Assembly: GCF_001625215.2 (NCBI RefSeq)
Contig: NC_030383.2
Location: 61,742,949 to 61,806,948 of the forward strand
Source: Daucus carota subsp. sativus
Lineage: Eukaryota > Streptophyta > Magnoliopsida > Apiales > Apiaceae
Length of the DNA: 64,000 nt
Direction of reading: 5' to 3'
The position numbers and the translations under genes were made by a program. Numbering within the stretch: position 1 is the stretch's first letter; each line of letters opens with the position of its first letter. Below, piece by piece: positions 46,535 through 57,370 of the stretch. The notes under the pieces are model-generated. The model did not search any database. It had not been told where the DNA came from and was given only the letters and a program-made list of their open reading frames with translations.

Positions 46535-46804
46535 TGTTCAGTATATTAGTAGTGAGAAGAATCAAGAGAAGAAGCGGGAAAAACAGAGTGACAGCTGTGG
46601 TCCCGAAATGACAGCTCAGCAAAGTAGTGGCAGTTAGTTTTAGAAGTTAGTTACAGAGTTGGTGTGTATATATTAGATATCTGTGTGTTACATTTCATTC
46701 AAGTAGAATAGAAACAAAGTAGAAAGCTATGTACAAACACATTTTACAGAGCTTTAATGGAGTCTTCTTTCTTTCATAATTAGCTTTAGTTTACAGTTGT
46801 GACA
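46535..46804 (+). repeat. Right LTR of the copia element
   Basis: 270 bp, preceded by the polypurine tract and followed by the CCCTC duplication. Confidence 0.95.
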
Positions 46805-46809
46805 CCCTC

Positions 46810-47999
46810 TCGTCAATGTTTTCGAGAGATGTCATAATTTGGGCTCCAACTAACTAAGCTTCATCATCATCAGATTAACACCTTTTAAAACAAAATAATC
46901 TATTCTTCCCGGAGGACTTGTACTCGAATAGAGCTTCGGCCAGCAAAAAACTAACTGGAAAGATACAGGCATGTCGACCATGAGTTTATCCCGCACTCGT
47001 ATATTGATAGAGCGGCTGAGAAGTTAAGATGAAAGCATGATATTTATGTATAGCCTAAACAAAAGGACGACAAAAAGATGAAAGATAATATGCAAGGAAG
47101 AAGGAGAAGAATGTCTTCACTGCCATCAAGTATGGATAGACGCATGGTACAAATGCGTATAGGTACAGTGCTTGAAGAAACACGCATATGTCATATGCGT
47201 GTCTTGGATTTTTAGGAGGTGGATCATGCATTTTATAAGCTACTCGCATTTTACGTGTGCGTAACTCTTATAAACGCATGTGTGGAATGCGTGTTCAACT
47301 GGTTACTTTAGTCAGTTTTTCCGCTTACAGATATTTTGGGCAATAGATGTTGATAAAAGGATAAAAAAGACTTTCACCCTCATATTTTGGTCAAAGATAT
47401 CTTTTCAATACACCACAATCAATATCAAATCGTTCCGGACCCGTGACACATAAATGAGACTAAAAATTCTACTAAATTGAATATCATTCTCAACATTTCT
47501 CATTATATTAATCTTTTATCTATATTTTTATTTAATAACTTTTGACACGTTATATATATAAAGTTATAAATTTTAAATTGTAATTTCAATGGCAATTTTT
47601 ATTTTGAAAAAGTAATTTTATTATACAATCAAAATATCTAAAAGGTCTCGAGAATCGGAACACTAAAAATAAAAAGGAAAGAGGATATTGATGTTGCTGT
47701 GGATTTATAAACAAAGAGTTGAGTTGACTAAAAGATTTTTAGTACTATCTTATTATTACAAGAATCCGCGTAAAAGTGTGACGAACTGACGATAGAAATA
47801 AGATTTGATCAGGGGCACCTGCACCAAATATAAGTTTACTGAAAAGTTGATGGTTACTTCTGAGTTTTGTATTACTTGTATTTGGTTACTTCTGAGTTTT
47901 GTATTACTTCTATTTTTTTTTTGGTAAATGGGTAATTTTATATTCCCTCTATTTTTAAATATATATTTTTAATTTTCTATCATATAAATAAGACTATGG
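46810..47999. other. Intergenic stretch right of the copia element
   Basis: No gene. 47130-47300 is dotted with ACGCAT / ATGCGT, including a near-perfect palindrome CACGCATATGTCATATGCGTG at about 47171-47191. 47875-47915 has a short duplication of GGTTACTTCTGAGTTTTGTA. Confidence 0.45.
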
Positions 48000-48330
48000 T
48001 CGTGTTTGGGTAACAACGGTTAGCTGTTAGCTGATAGCGGATTGAAATAGATGATTTGACTAGCTGATCGAAATAAATATTTTGACTAGCGGATCGAATT
48101 AACGGTTTTTTGTAAAACTGTTTAGTGAAAAACTGTTTCATTAGCTTTTTATGACACATACCCAAATTTCTAACCTAAAAAACTTCTCAAACTAGCTTTT
48201 TGAACCCAAACCTCTATTTCAATCTGCTAACTATCAAACACTATCATTAACGAATTGAAATGGTCAAACCTCTAAATCACCACAAACATCTAATTTTTTC
48301 CCAAACCGCTAATTTCCCTATAAATGAACT
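48000..48330. mobile_element. hAT-like MITE remnant
   Basis: Begins CGTGTTTGGGTAACAACGG and contains repeated TTTGACTAGCTGATCGAAAT / TTTGACTAGCGGATCGAATT blocks with complementary stretches (CAATCTGCTAACTATCAAAC) on the right, typical of abundant plant hAT MITEs. Ends and duplication not fixed. Confidence 0.4.
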
Positions 48331-48674
48331 CAAAAACGGTTGATTTTGTATAAAATAAACCATGGTAAAATCTATTGGATGCATCTGTATCTGTCCAAAA
48401 AATTCTATTGGATGCACCCTTACCAACACTGTTTTCTATACTCTACATTGGCTACATGCAAAAGTTTCTACCACAACATTTAACATTAATTTATTACTAC
48501 AGGACAGTTGAACCTACCGAAGTAACAACTAAAATTTATTAACCATCATCAAGAGCTAGTTTACTTTTGGCTGTTCTTGAGGAGCCTTTTGACAGTAAAA
48601 TCTTGTCCCACTGTTTAGAAGATGAACACACCATAAAGAAGCTCTTGTTCATTTTTTTTTTTACCTCGAGCACA

Positions 48675-50869
48675 ATGGGGAGGAAACCAAAATCTGCAGA
48701 TCATCACAATCTTCAGGTACTTCCTACACTCTTACTAGCAAAATGCTCAGAGTTTGAAGTGTGTGCTGGTTTGTGGTACATTTTTGCTTTGAATTATTGA
48801 TGCATGTAGCTATTAGATTTTATGTTACCTGAACATGGCTAAAAGTGTCCAAAGATACTGTTCGATTTCCGGGTTCGGCAATAGTTTGAAAATTTTACAT
48901 ATTCTGGCCTTAACTTAGTGTTGAAATGTCCATACCATCCGAGTGTCTGAGTGTCCGACATGAGTACTCGAGGCAAATTGAAGAATCCGGGTATCATAGA
49001 ATTTAGATCAGGGTTTTGAGTTTTAATTTTAGATATATTTATGCAGTGGCGGATCTAGAACAATTATAGAGAGGGGGCACCATAATAATTTATGTGAACT
49101 TGAGTTTTGTGTGTTTGTGTAGTAACATTTTTACATTGACTTTGAGGCACAAACCTTGCATGCATCACTACTTGTGGCCTTATATTAAGATAATAATAAT
49201 GTAGGTTTAGAAATATATAATAGCTTGTTAGAGTATGTTTTAATGACTGGGATCAGTTGAGTGGTTGAGAGGGGGGTGAATATCAGGGGATCATTGAACT
49301 AAAGGAAGTTTTCGATTTTTGTGAGGTGTTTGTGTTGGAGTGTCAAGGGAATTATCACTGGTTATGTGATGAGTAATTGAGTAATTTCGAGTATTTATGA
49401 TGATCAGATTGTTATCTGTAGGAATGGATTGAACATTTTTGGGCATATTATTGTACTTGTATGAGGACTAACTGATTAAGACAACATATCTGATCTGTTT
49501 TCCCGGATGAAGATTTAAGTAATTTCTTGATGTAATTTTCCTGTCATTGTGCACTTGTTCCCATACATTGTTTAAAAGTTTGTTTTGGCACCCGTCGGTT
49601 GAAGTTTGGAATCATGATATTGCTTGTAGGTTCATGACAGAACTAATAGCATACCAGTCACAAAGAGATATATGAAGGTCCGACAGTCAGAGCGCCTAAA
49701 GAACATAGCACGAACCCGTCGTGCTGAAAAGCTGGAGAATGGAGATGTTAATGAGCCAATAAATCTTGAGGAAAGTGAGAGAGATGATGAGCTAGAAATT
49801 GTTCAAATTGATGAGATTGAGGAGCCTATCCCCTGTGGCAAAAGTTTGGAAGAAAAAGTCGACCAACTTGTGGAGGATGTCGAAATATTAAAGTCTAAGG
49901 TGATTGTTCATTAATTATTTTCTTTAAGTATTTTTTTCTATTGCTGGACTAACTCACATTGGGAATGACTGGTTAGGTTAATGAGCGAGACTTTCCAACT
50001 GATGGCTCTTCGGAACTTAAATACAAAACCCTTTATATACGCTCTCAGAAAAAGGTAATATTTCTAATGCTACCTAATTATTTATCATCCATCTTTGACA
50101 TCTTGAAACTCAACCATATTTTTATCTATCTTTATGGTTCTATGATTTATAGATTCAGTCATTGGCATTCGAAAATGGAAAGCTCAGCAATCAATTGTTA
50201 ATTGCTCATGCAAAGATTGAGAAGGTACGACTTCTGAATATGCCATAGTTTCAATATAAGATTCATCTGGTAACCACTACTGAGAAGAAATTCTCTTTCT
50301 ATTGTTTATGCTTCTACTAACTAGGAACTTTTTCTGGTTATGCAACATAATTTATATTGCTTTGGATTTGAATTATACATGAAAGGTGAACCAGATTTTG
50401 AAATTATGGCCTCTGGTTATTTCCAGGCAAGCAGCCACGATGATTTTTGATATGTCTTGCTAACATATCTTACATCAACAATATGATTGCAAACTATGTT
50501 TCTCAGTACCCTTGAACATAAAGGCCAATCATTAAGTGATAACAGAACAGGAGATTTTTTTTATAGCTATGTTCTATTATATACCTTGATAAAATTCCAT
50601 CTTCCAATTAGAGTTAACTGTTGCATAGAGAATGTGGTAACTGACTGATTACAATTTCCAATATCTGTTTACAGCATGAAAATGGGAAGGACTTTGTAGC
50701 CAAATTGAAGGAGGTCCTGGAATCAAATCTGACAAAGGCAACTGAAACATTAGTAAAACTATCTTCTCAAGCAGTGTTTCCTGGGTCTCCTCATCCTCCT
50801 CATCCAGATCGTGTGATTGATTTGGAAGTTCAAGCCCATGAAAAAAGGCAAAAGAAAGGAAGCAAATAG
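48675..50869 (+). CDS. Uncharacterised coiled-coil protein, 218 residues
   Basis: Five exons: 48675-48716, 49630-49899, 49977-50054, 50153-50224, 50675-50869, summing to 657 bases. All four introns fall between codons (phase 0). The protein starts MGRKPKSADHHNLQ, continues with a basic stretch (VRQSERLKNIARTRRAEKLE), an acidic patch (EESERDDELEIVQIDEIEEP), a heptad-rich coiled coil (SLEEKVDQLVEDVEILKSK, IQSLAFENGKLSNQLLIAHA) and a Lys-rich end (EKRQKKGSK). The basic N and C ends could serve nuclear localisation or nucleic-acid contact. I do not recognise the family. The consistent splice frames argue for a real gene; intron 1 is 913 bp and the 14-codon first exon is the least certain part. 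Confidence 0.75.
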
Positions 50870-51215
50870 CACCAGAATTGTAGTTGTCGATTGAAAACTA
50901 TGTTAGTTGTCGATTGAAAACTCTGTTAGTCAGCTGTATCTATGAAAACTACGTGTTAACTACGTTGTGATGTAGTCCCATGATTTACTTATCAAGTACT
51001 TATTGAACTTTTGAGTCAGTTTGAAAATATTTGGCAAACAAGAAACTTGACATCGGAGAACAGTAAACATATTTTCAGTAAACAATAAGCAGACACCATG
51101 GCTGTAGAAAGTTAAAAGATTCGTTCTCATATACTTAACAAGAATTATTATAAACTTTGCGATAATTCATGTAGTGCAGGAATGGTATATGCGCGAAAGC
51201 CAAAATTCATCTACA
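50870..51215. other. Convergent 3' flanks of two coiled-coil genes
   Basis: AACTATGTTAGTTGTCGATTG-type sequence is repeated at 50880-50930. Nothing else recognised. Confidence 0.45.
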
Positions 51216-53315
51216 TCATTCAGAGAATGAGAAACCATGTCTATCAGTGAGAGGTGTCTTGGGAGCTTCATTATCTGCATCCTCGCCTTCCTCTTCTTCC
51301 GGAATGGTTTGGGGAACAGATGAGAAGTCCAAACACACGCCTGTTATATCATGCTCATACGATTCTGTGAGGTCCTGAGACGTGAGCTGATGGTACTCAA
51401 CGAGCTGGTTAAGGCATTGATTCTCCCTGGTTAAAGCAGCATTCTCGTTTGCCAATCTGGACTTTTCAGCGAGAAGTGCCTCCATTTGTAACCTCATCTG
51501 CAAAAACAAGTACAAAAAGATTTGAGTTCGATCTTAATGAAGATGTTTTTGTCTGATTTTCTATTTCACCAAAACCTTTGGCTCTAAACTGAAAGAATAG
51601 CGTCAAATTTACCAGATCATCTTCCTCTGGTCGAATTCCTTTGGCAAATCCATCTCGAAGCCTCCTGTTTTCCTCCTCAAGAAGAGAGCAGCGCTCCTGC
51701 AGAAAACTTAAATCAGATTTCACTGATTTCAGTTCTCTGGCGATGGAAGTTGCTTTTTTCGCCATAGACATTGCAATCTTCAAAAAACAGTATGAACTAT
51801 GAGTTTTAGTAAATCATATCTATCTGCACCAATCATAAAATAAATCATATGGCATGAAAATCATATAAAACTTACATTTTTCGCTTTCTTGAAATTCCCC
51901 AACCCGTACGGACTCTGGCCATTCTCTTTCACCTTATCCCCTTCGTCATTTGGACATTCTTTCCTTTTCATTCCTCGCTTACCTTCTTCAGTCTCTTCAT
52001 CATCCCCCTTTTGTTGTTCTTCATTAAATTGTTTATCCTCTTCCTTCGCCTTCTCTACAGTTTCACGAACTATTTGTGACAATGTGGGAGGCCTAGACAG
52101 TTCCCTTGCCCCCTAAACAAATTAGACAGAGTACACATAAGACTCTACTGCAGAACAATGACCACATTACAGAATTTTAAAAGAGAATCAAATAAATAAC
52201 ATCTAGGATCATACATTCTCAATACCCCCCTCAGTCAAAACCGCAATTCAAGATTCAAGAGTAGATCATTAGAAGTGCAACTTCTGAGTAATAATCTAAC
52301 TTGAACATCCGCTTTTATTTATTCATTTGACTACTGGGGCACCTAGACTTAAACTCCACCACTAGTGCATTACCTAAGCTACAATATCACAGTATTTTCT
52401 CGGCTCCCCTAAACCTGTATCTTATCATCAACATTGCTTAATTGCATCATACTATCATCAACGCTTGGCAAATTCCTATATTACTTTTTTGACACTTGCT
52501 TATACTTATATTATGTTCTGACAGTGACAATTAAGCATCACAAATCTTGCACACAACTGATCTAGAGTAACATTTTAATTAACAGCATCGAGAAATGAGA
52601 TCGAATACCTGGAGAGCATTATCCAGACTACCAGATAATTGAGAAAGAGAATTCGAAACAGAGTCAAACCCTCTAAGCAACAGCAATGAATCCTCCTTCA
52701 ACCTTTTCGCCCTCTCGATTTTTCCCTCATTCTGCAAACAATTTTATAAATCACCCATTAGCACATTCTTAATAAAGCTACAAACTTTAATCAAGAAATA
52801 TTTTTTCCCTCATTCTGCAAACAATTTTATAAATCACCCATTAGCACATTCTTGCTAAATATAAAAACTTTAATTAAGAATTTTTCCCCCCTCATTATGC
52901 AAACAATTTTATAAATCATCCATTAACTCATTCTTACTAAAGCTACAAACTTTAATCAAGAAACTAGACAATCACTAGCTCAACAAAAAAGCCCTTCTTA
53001 TTAATTTTACCTCTAGTGTGGGCAAAGATTGATCAATGGCCTTTCGATTCTCAAGAAGCGTATCGACCCGATTGCGAAGAGCACTCCAGAAACTGGAATC
53101 TGAAGAAGGGCTGATCACAGAAGTTGAATCCATGGAGCTCCCAGATTGCTACAATTAATTACCCAATTCAATGTGAAAAAACAAAAAAAAAATAAATTTT
53201 TAAATAAAATTATAAACTCGAAATCTCGAAAAATCTAATGATCTGAGTTGGGATTTTAATGTACCTTAAAAAGGGTAACTGGAGATGATGAAGATAGTTG
53301 AACTGAAGTTGCCAT
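51216..53315 (-). CDS. Plant coiled-coil protein, 331 residues, function unknown
   Basis: Six exons on the minus strand: 53265-53315, 53011-53148, 52609-52731, 51876-52112, 51613-51777, 51216-51497. They total 996 bases and all introns are phase 0. N terminus [20 protein letters not shown], then [59 protein letters not shown], a charged middle and two coiled-coil blocks ([20 protein letters not shown] plus [20 protein letters not shown], and [20 protein letters not shown]). It ends acidic, with [13 protein letters not shown]. It resembles the Arabidopsis At1g30050-type tropomyosin-like proteins of unknown role, as far as I recall. No membrane segment or enzyme motif. The acceptor of exon 3 lies in a tandem triplication. 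Confidence 0.85.
52719..52967. repeat. Tandem triplication covering a splice acceptor
   Basis: Three copies of about 80 bp: TTTCCCTCATTCTGCAAACA, ATTTTATAAATCACCCATTA, GCACATTCTTACTAAAGCTA, CAAACTTTAATCAAGAAA. The first copy includes the exon 3 acceptor (minus-strand TTTGCAG/AATGAGGG) and the first codons; the second keeps the same acceptor sequence. Confidence 0.9.
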
Positions 53316-54383
53316 TATAGCTGTGTTTGATCTATTTGTGAGATAGAGATAAAGAGTTTATGTTTAACGGCTAGTTTTCAAAGGAGCTGAATATTTTGAA
53401 AAAGGGGTTTGATTTATTTTATTTATTTATATGTGTGGCTAGCTAACGTTATAAATTACTATTTATTATTTTATGGAGATATAGTGGATGTTTTATATTA
53501 TTTTGTTCTTCGATTTTAGCCGATTGGTTTAAAGTAATGAGACCCTTCTTTTCTTCCCGTTGGTCATGTTTTACTTTTAAGATTTAAGTACCTAATCACC
53601 TCACCTAAGCTTGGTGAGTACAAGTATTTTAAGCGTAATTTTCCGATACTCCAGTTTATTTACGATTTTTTCACTACTTAACACATATACCGAGACATGT
53701 ATAATATAGAATTTCATAAACTTTTTTATAATTTTATTTTTCTGAATAAATTTTTGAACATTAAACTTTTATTTAGAAAAAAAATCATTTAAAATGATTA
53801 ATAAAAATATACTATATAAAAAATTTAAAATATGTGTCAAACCGTTTAGACTAAATATTAACAACCTGACGGGGGTCAGGGAATATTAATTTATACGATC
53901 TAGTTAAAGTACTAGGAGCATTTTTCGCATTAAAGAGTTCAAAGATTCTTAGGATAATTCCGGAATAAAACTTGGTAATCCAAATTCGAATCTATTGTTG
54001 GAGGCGGCCTTACCATCTTTAGAACGAGTAATTCTGCAATGATAAAGTGTAAACAGAACAAATATCAGCAGATGCGAGTATGCAACAGAAAATTGCAATT
54101 CATGTGTACTAGATAGCATCAACAAGGAGAATTTTGCGGGGATAAAAAACAATGAAATTTAAGCTAGCTCGAATATGTGGCTACAATAAATCATGAACGA
54201 GCATATTCAAGAATAAATCGAAGTCCTGGGAACTAGAAAGCTAAACTTTAGGTCCTAATCTAGTTGTAAAAGAGTTTGTTACAGCTATGTTGCATAATCT
54301 GGTACTAGCTTATGTAAGTATGCAGACTGGAATCTAGAACAGCACATAGAGGAGATAATGCTGATATGGATAATGTGCTGGAA
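53316..54383. other. Spacer between the coiled-coil gene and RanGAP
   Basis: Upstream region of one gene and 3' flank of another. AT-rich; no element or gene recognised. Confidence 0.45.
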
Positions 54384-55988
54384 CTACCCGTGTTTGATTT
54401 CAAGGCGCTTGAGTTGGGATTCAAGTTCATTTTCATCACCGTCTTCCTCAGAGTCCTGATGATCTTCTCCTTCAGGGTCGTTATCATCCAATGGAGCCAG
54501 CATAGCGGAAGAGCTTTTAAACATATCCTTGATCTCATCAATACCTTCATCAGAAATGAAATTGCCATCAATGTTAAGCAGCTTAAACCCTGGTTTGGCT
54601 ATAACTGTCTGAGCCAAAACTCTGGCACCGGCCCTTCTAATTAGGTTTGTGCTCAGATCAACTTCGTTTAAGTGTGCACAACCCTGCTCCAGAGCATTTG
54701 CAATTTGAATAGCACCCTCGTCCTTCAATTCATTTTCAGACAAGTTTAGTTTGAGTAGCAAACGTTGTGAAGTTATTAGGCTTGACAGAGCGGGAGCTGC
54801 TTTGGCAGTAATCTCGTTTCCAGACATCTCTAGAACTTTGAGTAAAGTAGCAGACTCCCTGAGAGCATTAGCAAGAGCTATGCAACCTTCATCTGCTAGA
54901 TTGAGGTAGCTGAGGTTAAGTTCACTAAGATTAGGACATCCGGGGAGTGCTTTACTTAAAGCAACTCCGGATTCTATACCAAACATATTGTCACGTAAAT
55001 CAAGCTTCTTCAGATTGTTACAAGTTCCAAGTGCTTCAGCCAAAGCAACTCCCCCTTCAGAGGCAACCCTCGTGGAAGAACAGCGGAAATTTTCTAATGC
55101 AGGAGAATGTTTCACAAGTTCTGAGATGGCAATTGCGCCTTCATCCCCTGTCATGTTGTTATGAAACTGAAGCACCTTTAGTTTCTCAGTGGAAGGTATC
55201 AATTCACATACAGCTTGTGCAGCAGCTTCTGAAATACCATTATTTATAAGATAAAGCTCCTCCAAGTTACGCTGCGACTTCAAGAGGCTCTCAAATGCCC
55301 TTACACCCTTTTCTCCCAATGCATTATCAGATAAGTTCAGATACCTTAGTTCACAACCATCCAGGACAGATGAAAACATTTTCATGACTTCAATAGCTTC
55401 GTCCTCTGGTCTTCCTGCAACAAAATCTGATAAATCGACTTCTTTCAGTTGATCCTTGAGAGCTGACAAAAAGGCTTGAGCAACACGAGCAGAATCTGAC
55501 CCAAAACTACGATTGCTGAAACAAATCTTTGTATACTTATTTCCTTGCCTACTCAGTGGTTCTAGCAACCTTTCAGCTTCCTCTGCATTGATAAAGGCCC
55601 GGGAACCTCCAGATATATCAAATACAGTATCATGAGTTGTCGTACCTTTCTCAGTTATTACTGATCCGTCTTCCTTTGCCTTTAGTGGCCCTCTTCTGAC
55701 TGCTTCAATCATAAGTTTACTAGACTCTTTAGCATAACGTTGTACAGCTAAACTTCCATCACCATCGGGCTCCTTCTCAAAGTGTAGTTTAGCAGAAGCA
55801 TAAGCCAATTCTTCAATCTTCTTGGAAATTTCTTCAGCTTCTTCTTTGCCCAGCAGACCATATTTTCTAGATAGGACAGATGGTGTCGTAAGATTCTTGG
55901 TCATTCGCTCAACAAGCATTAGCCTTGTGCTTGGACTAAGAGGCCACAGTTTGACAGAGATCGGGCCGTAATGAAATGCAGAATCCAT
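54384..55988 (-). CDS. RANGAP1: Ran GTPase-activating protein with WPP domain (plant RanGAP)
   Basis: Intronless coding frame of 534 residues. Residues 1-110 form the plant WPP domain (STRLMLVERMTKNLTTPSVL, SRKYGLLGKEEAEEISKKIE, RYAKESSKLMIEAVRRGP), which targets RanGAP to the nuclear envelope and cell plate. Then FDISGGSRAFINAEEAERLL and about eleven leucine-rich repeats (LRYLNLSDNALGEKGVRAFE, LKVLQFHNNMTGDEGAIAIS, LKKLDLRDNMFGIESGVALS, VDLSTNLIRRAGARVLAQTV, LLNIDGNFISDEGIDEIKDM), and an acidic tail (PLDDNDPEGEDHQDSEEDGD). It stimulates GTP hydrolysis by Ran on the cytoplasmic side of nuclear pores. Length equals Arabidopsis RanGAP1/2. Odd point: the signature reads W15-P16-L17 instead of WPP. 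The gene number within the family (1 or 2) is my guess. Confidence 0.95.
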   Translation of the reverse strand: MDSAFHYGPISVKLWPLSPSTRLMLVERMTKNLTTPSVLSRKYGLLGKEEAEEISKKIEELAYASAKLHFEKEPDGDGSLAVQRYAKESSKLMIEAVRRGPLKAKEDGSVITEKGTTTHDTVFDISGGSRAFINAEEAERLLEPLSRQGNKYTKICFSNRSFGSDSARVAQAFLSALKDQLKEVDLSDFVAGRPEDEAIEVMKMFSSVLDGCELRYLNLSDNALGEKGVRAFESLLKSQRNLEELYLINNGISEAAAQAVCELIPSTEKLKVLQFHNNMTGDEGAIAISELVKHSPALENFRCSSTRVASEGGVALAEALGTCNNLKKLDLRDNMFGIESGVALSKALPGCPNLSELNLSYLNLADEGCIALANALRESATLLKVLEMSGNEITAKAAPALSSLITSQRLLLKLNLSENELKDEGAIQIANALEQGCAHLNEVDLSTNLIRRAGARVLAQTVIAKPGFKLLNIDGNFISDEGIDEIKDMFKSSSAMLAPLDDNDPEGEDHQDSEEDGDENELESQLKRLEIKHG

Positions 55989-57279
55989 CTAAAGTTGCCT
56001 GGTACCATAATCAAATTCAAAAAACCCAGAAGTAATTACATCAAACCTTAATCTAGAATTTAACACGACAGGAACAAAAACTCAACGTTTTCAGATCTGC
56101 AGTTCTATTAAGTCCTATATTTTTGGTTGTAATGCATAAATGCTTCAGCATTTGCCTAGCTCGAAGTTCCCAAGTCAAAATTCAAAATCTGTACATGGGT
56201 ACATCGTATGTGTGTTGATTATATCATTTGGCCAAATCGAGGAACAAACACTTAAATATGTTACAGAAGATGATCGAAGGCACTCTATGCAACACAGGTA
56301 TAAGATAGTCACAGACTCACAGTTGTACAAAAACCAACCCAGAAAACTAAAACACGGAGCAGAGCAGATACGAAGGGCTATTAAGATGAAATTAAAGGGA
56401 CACATCTAATATCTTTAGACAACTTGTTTATCCTTGTATTGAATATCTATGCAACAGACATAGGTTCAGCATGAATTTGTAAATGTTAAGTCCATCTCAG
56501 ACAGAACAAATTTCTTAAAGCAATGGCATGAAGTTTCATAAGTAATAATATGTGTGGCATTACTATCACTTTATCACCTTATTACAACCTAAGAAAATTA
56601 TGAAACCTCTATGACAAAACACAAAACCACTATCCTCCGCTTAACCTGAATACAAATCAACAGCAAAACTGACAAATAACTTTCTTAGTATGCATCTATG
56701 CTCCCGTAAAATTATACGAGCAATAAATATCTCGTCCTAATTCCTCTAGTATGAAGCGAAGGCATTAGGTACTGTAATAGCAGTCATTTTATGCACAGCT
56801 AAATTGACACTAGTTTTTACACAGTCTGTATATGAAAAAAGAACTATAAGTACTTTATGACAAAGAAGAACAATAAAGGTTGAATCTTTACACAAACATT
56901 AGTTCAAGAATCAAACGGGCATGATTAGAAATCCAGATAAACAAAAAAAAATTCAAATTTTGCGCACAAAGCAAATGAAGAATCAAATGGGCATGATTAA
57001 AAATCCAGACAAACAACAAAGATTTAATTTTTTCACACACAATATATCAAGAATCAAATGGGCATGATTAAAAATTCAAGATAAACAATAAAGATTCAAT
57101 TTTGCACACAAACTATGTCAAGGAATTAAAAGGGTATGATTAAAAATTCAAGATAAACAATAAAGATTCAATTTTTGCAGACAAACTATATTAAAAATCT
57201 AAAGGGTATGATTAAAAATCCAAATAAACAATAAAGATCAAATTTTTATTCGGAGTTTAATAAGAATTTAGATACTTAC
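55989..57279 (-). other. 5' UTR intron of RanGAP
   Basis: Minus-strand donor AACCT/GTAAGT at 57279 and acceptor AACTTTAG directly before the ATG at 55988 imply a 1.29-kb leader intron whose acceptor abuts the start codon. The leader exon is 57280 to about 57370. Frames inside (56140-56409) are not coding. Confidence 0.6.
56905..57250. repeat. Minisatellite in the RanGAP leader intron
   Basis: Five diverged copies of a 60-70 bp unit: AATCAAATGGGCATGATTAA, AAATCCAGATAAACAATAAA, GATTCAATTTTTGCACACAA. Copies centre near 56915, 56985, 57055, 57130 and 57200. It begins right behind the leader donor. Confidence 0.85.
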
Positions 57280-57370
57280 AGGTTACAAACAGACTGACAG
57301 AGAATTGAAACCCTGGAGAAGTAGTGTAATTGAGTGGAGGAGAGGGGGAGTTATTTTGAAAGCGTTTTTT

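Larger units (their letters stand above)
42837..46804 (+). mobile_element. Ty1-copia LTR retrotransposon, 3968 bp, young but broken
   Basis: Two 270-bp LTRs (TGTTCAGT...GTTGTGACA) flank the body, with a 5-bp target duplication CCCTC at 42832-42836 and 46805-46809. TGGTATCAGAGC directly follows the left LTR (initiator-Met-tRNA primer site) and a purine tract GAGGGGGGA precedes the right LTR. Recognisable coding parts, in order: gag-like region with a CX2CX3GHX4C-type knuckle, aspartic protease (WIVDTGATDH), integrase (HX3-4H/CX2C, then DLWGPY and RSDNGTEF), and an RNase H-like tail (YCDNQSALHIA). Protease and integrase order makes it copia. The LTRs appear identical by eye, so insertion is recent, probably well under a million years. 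The coding region is not complete; it looks broken by about one major change and would depend on relatives. Confidence 0.95.

Noticed and set aside
56140-56409. 89-codon frame upstream of RanGAP
   Set aside because: Lies within the inferred leader intron on the opposite strand and has no motif.
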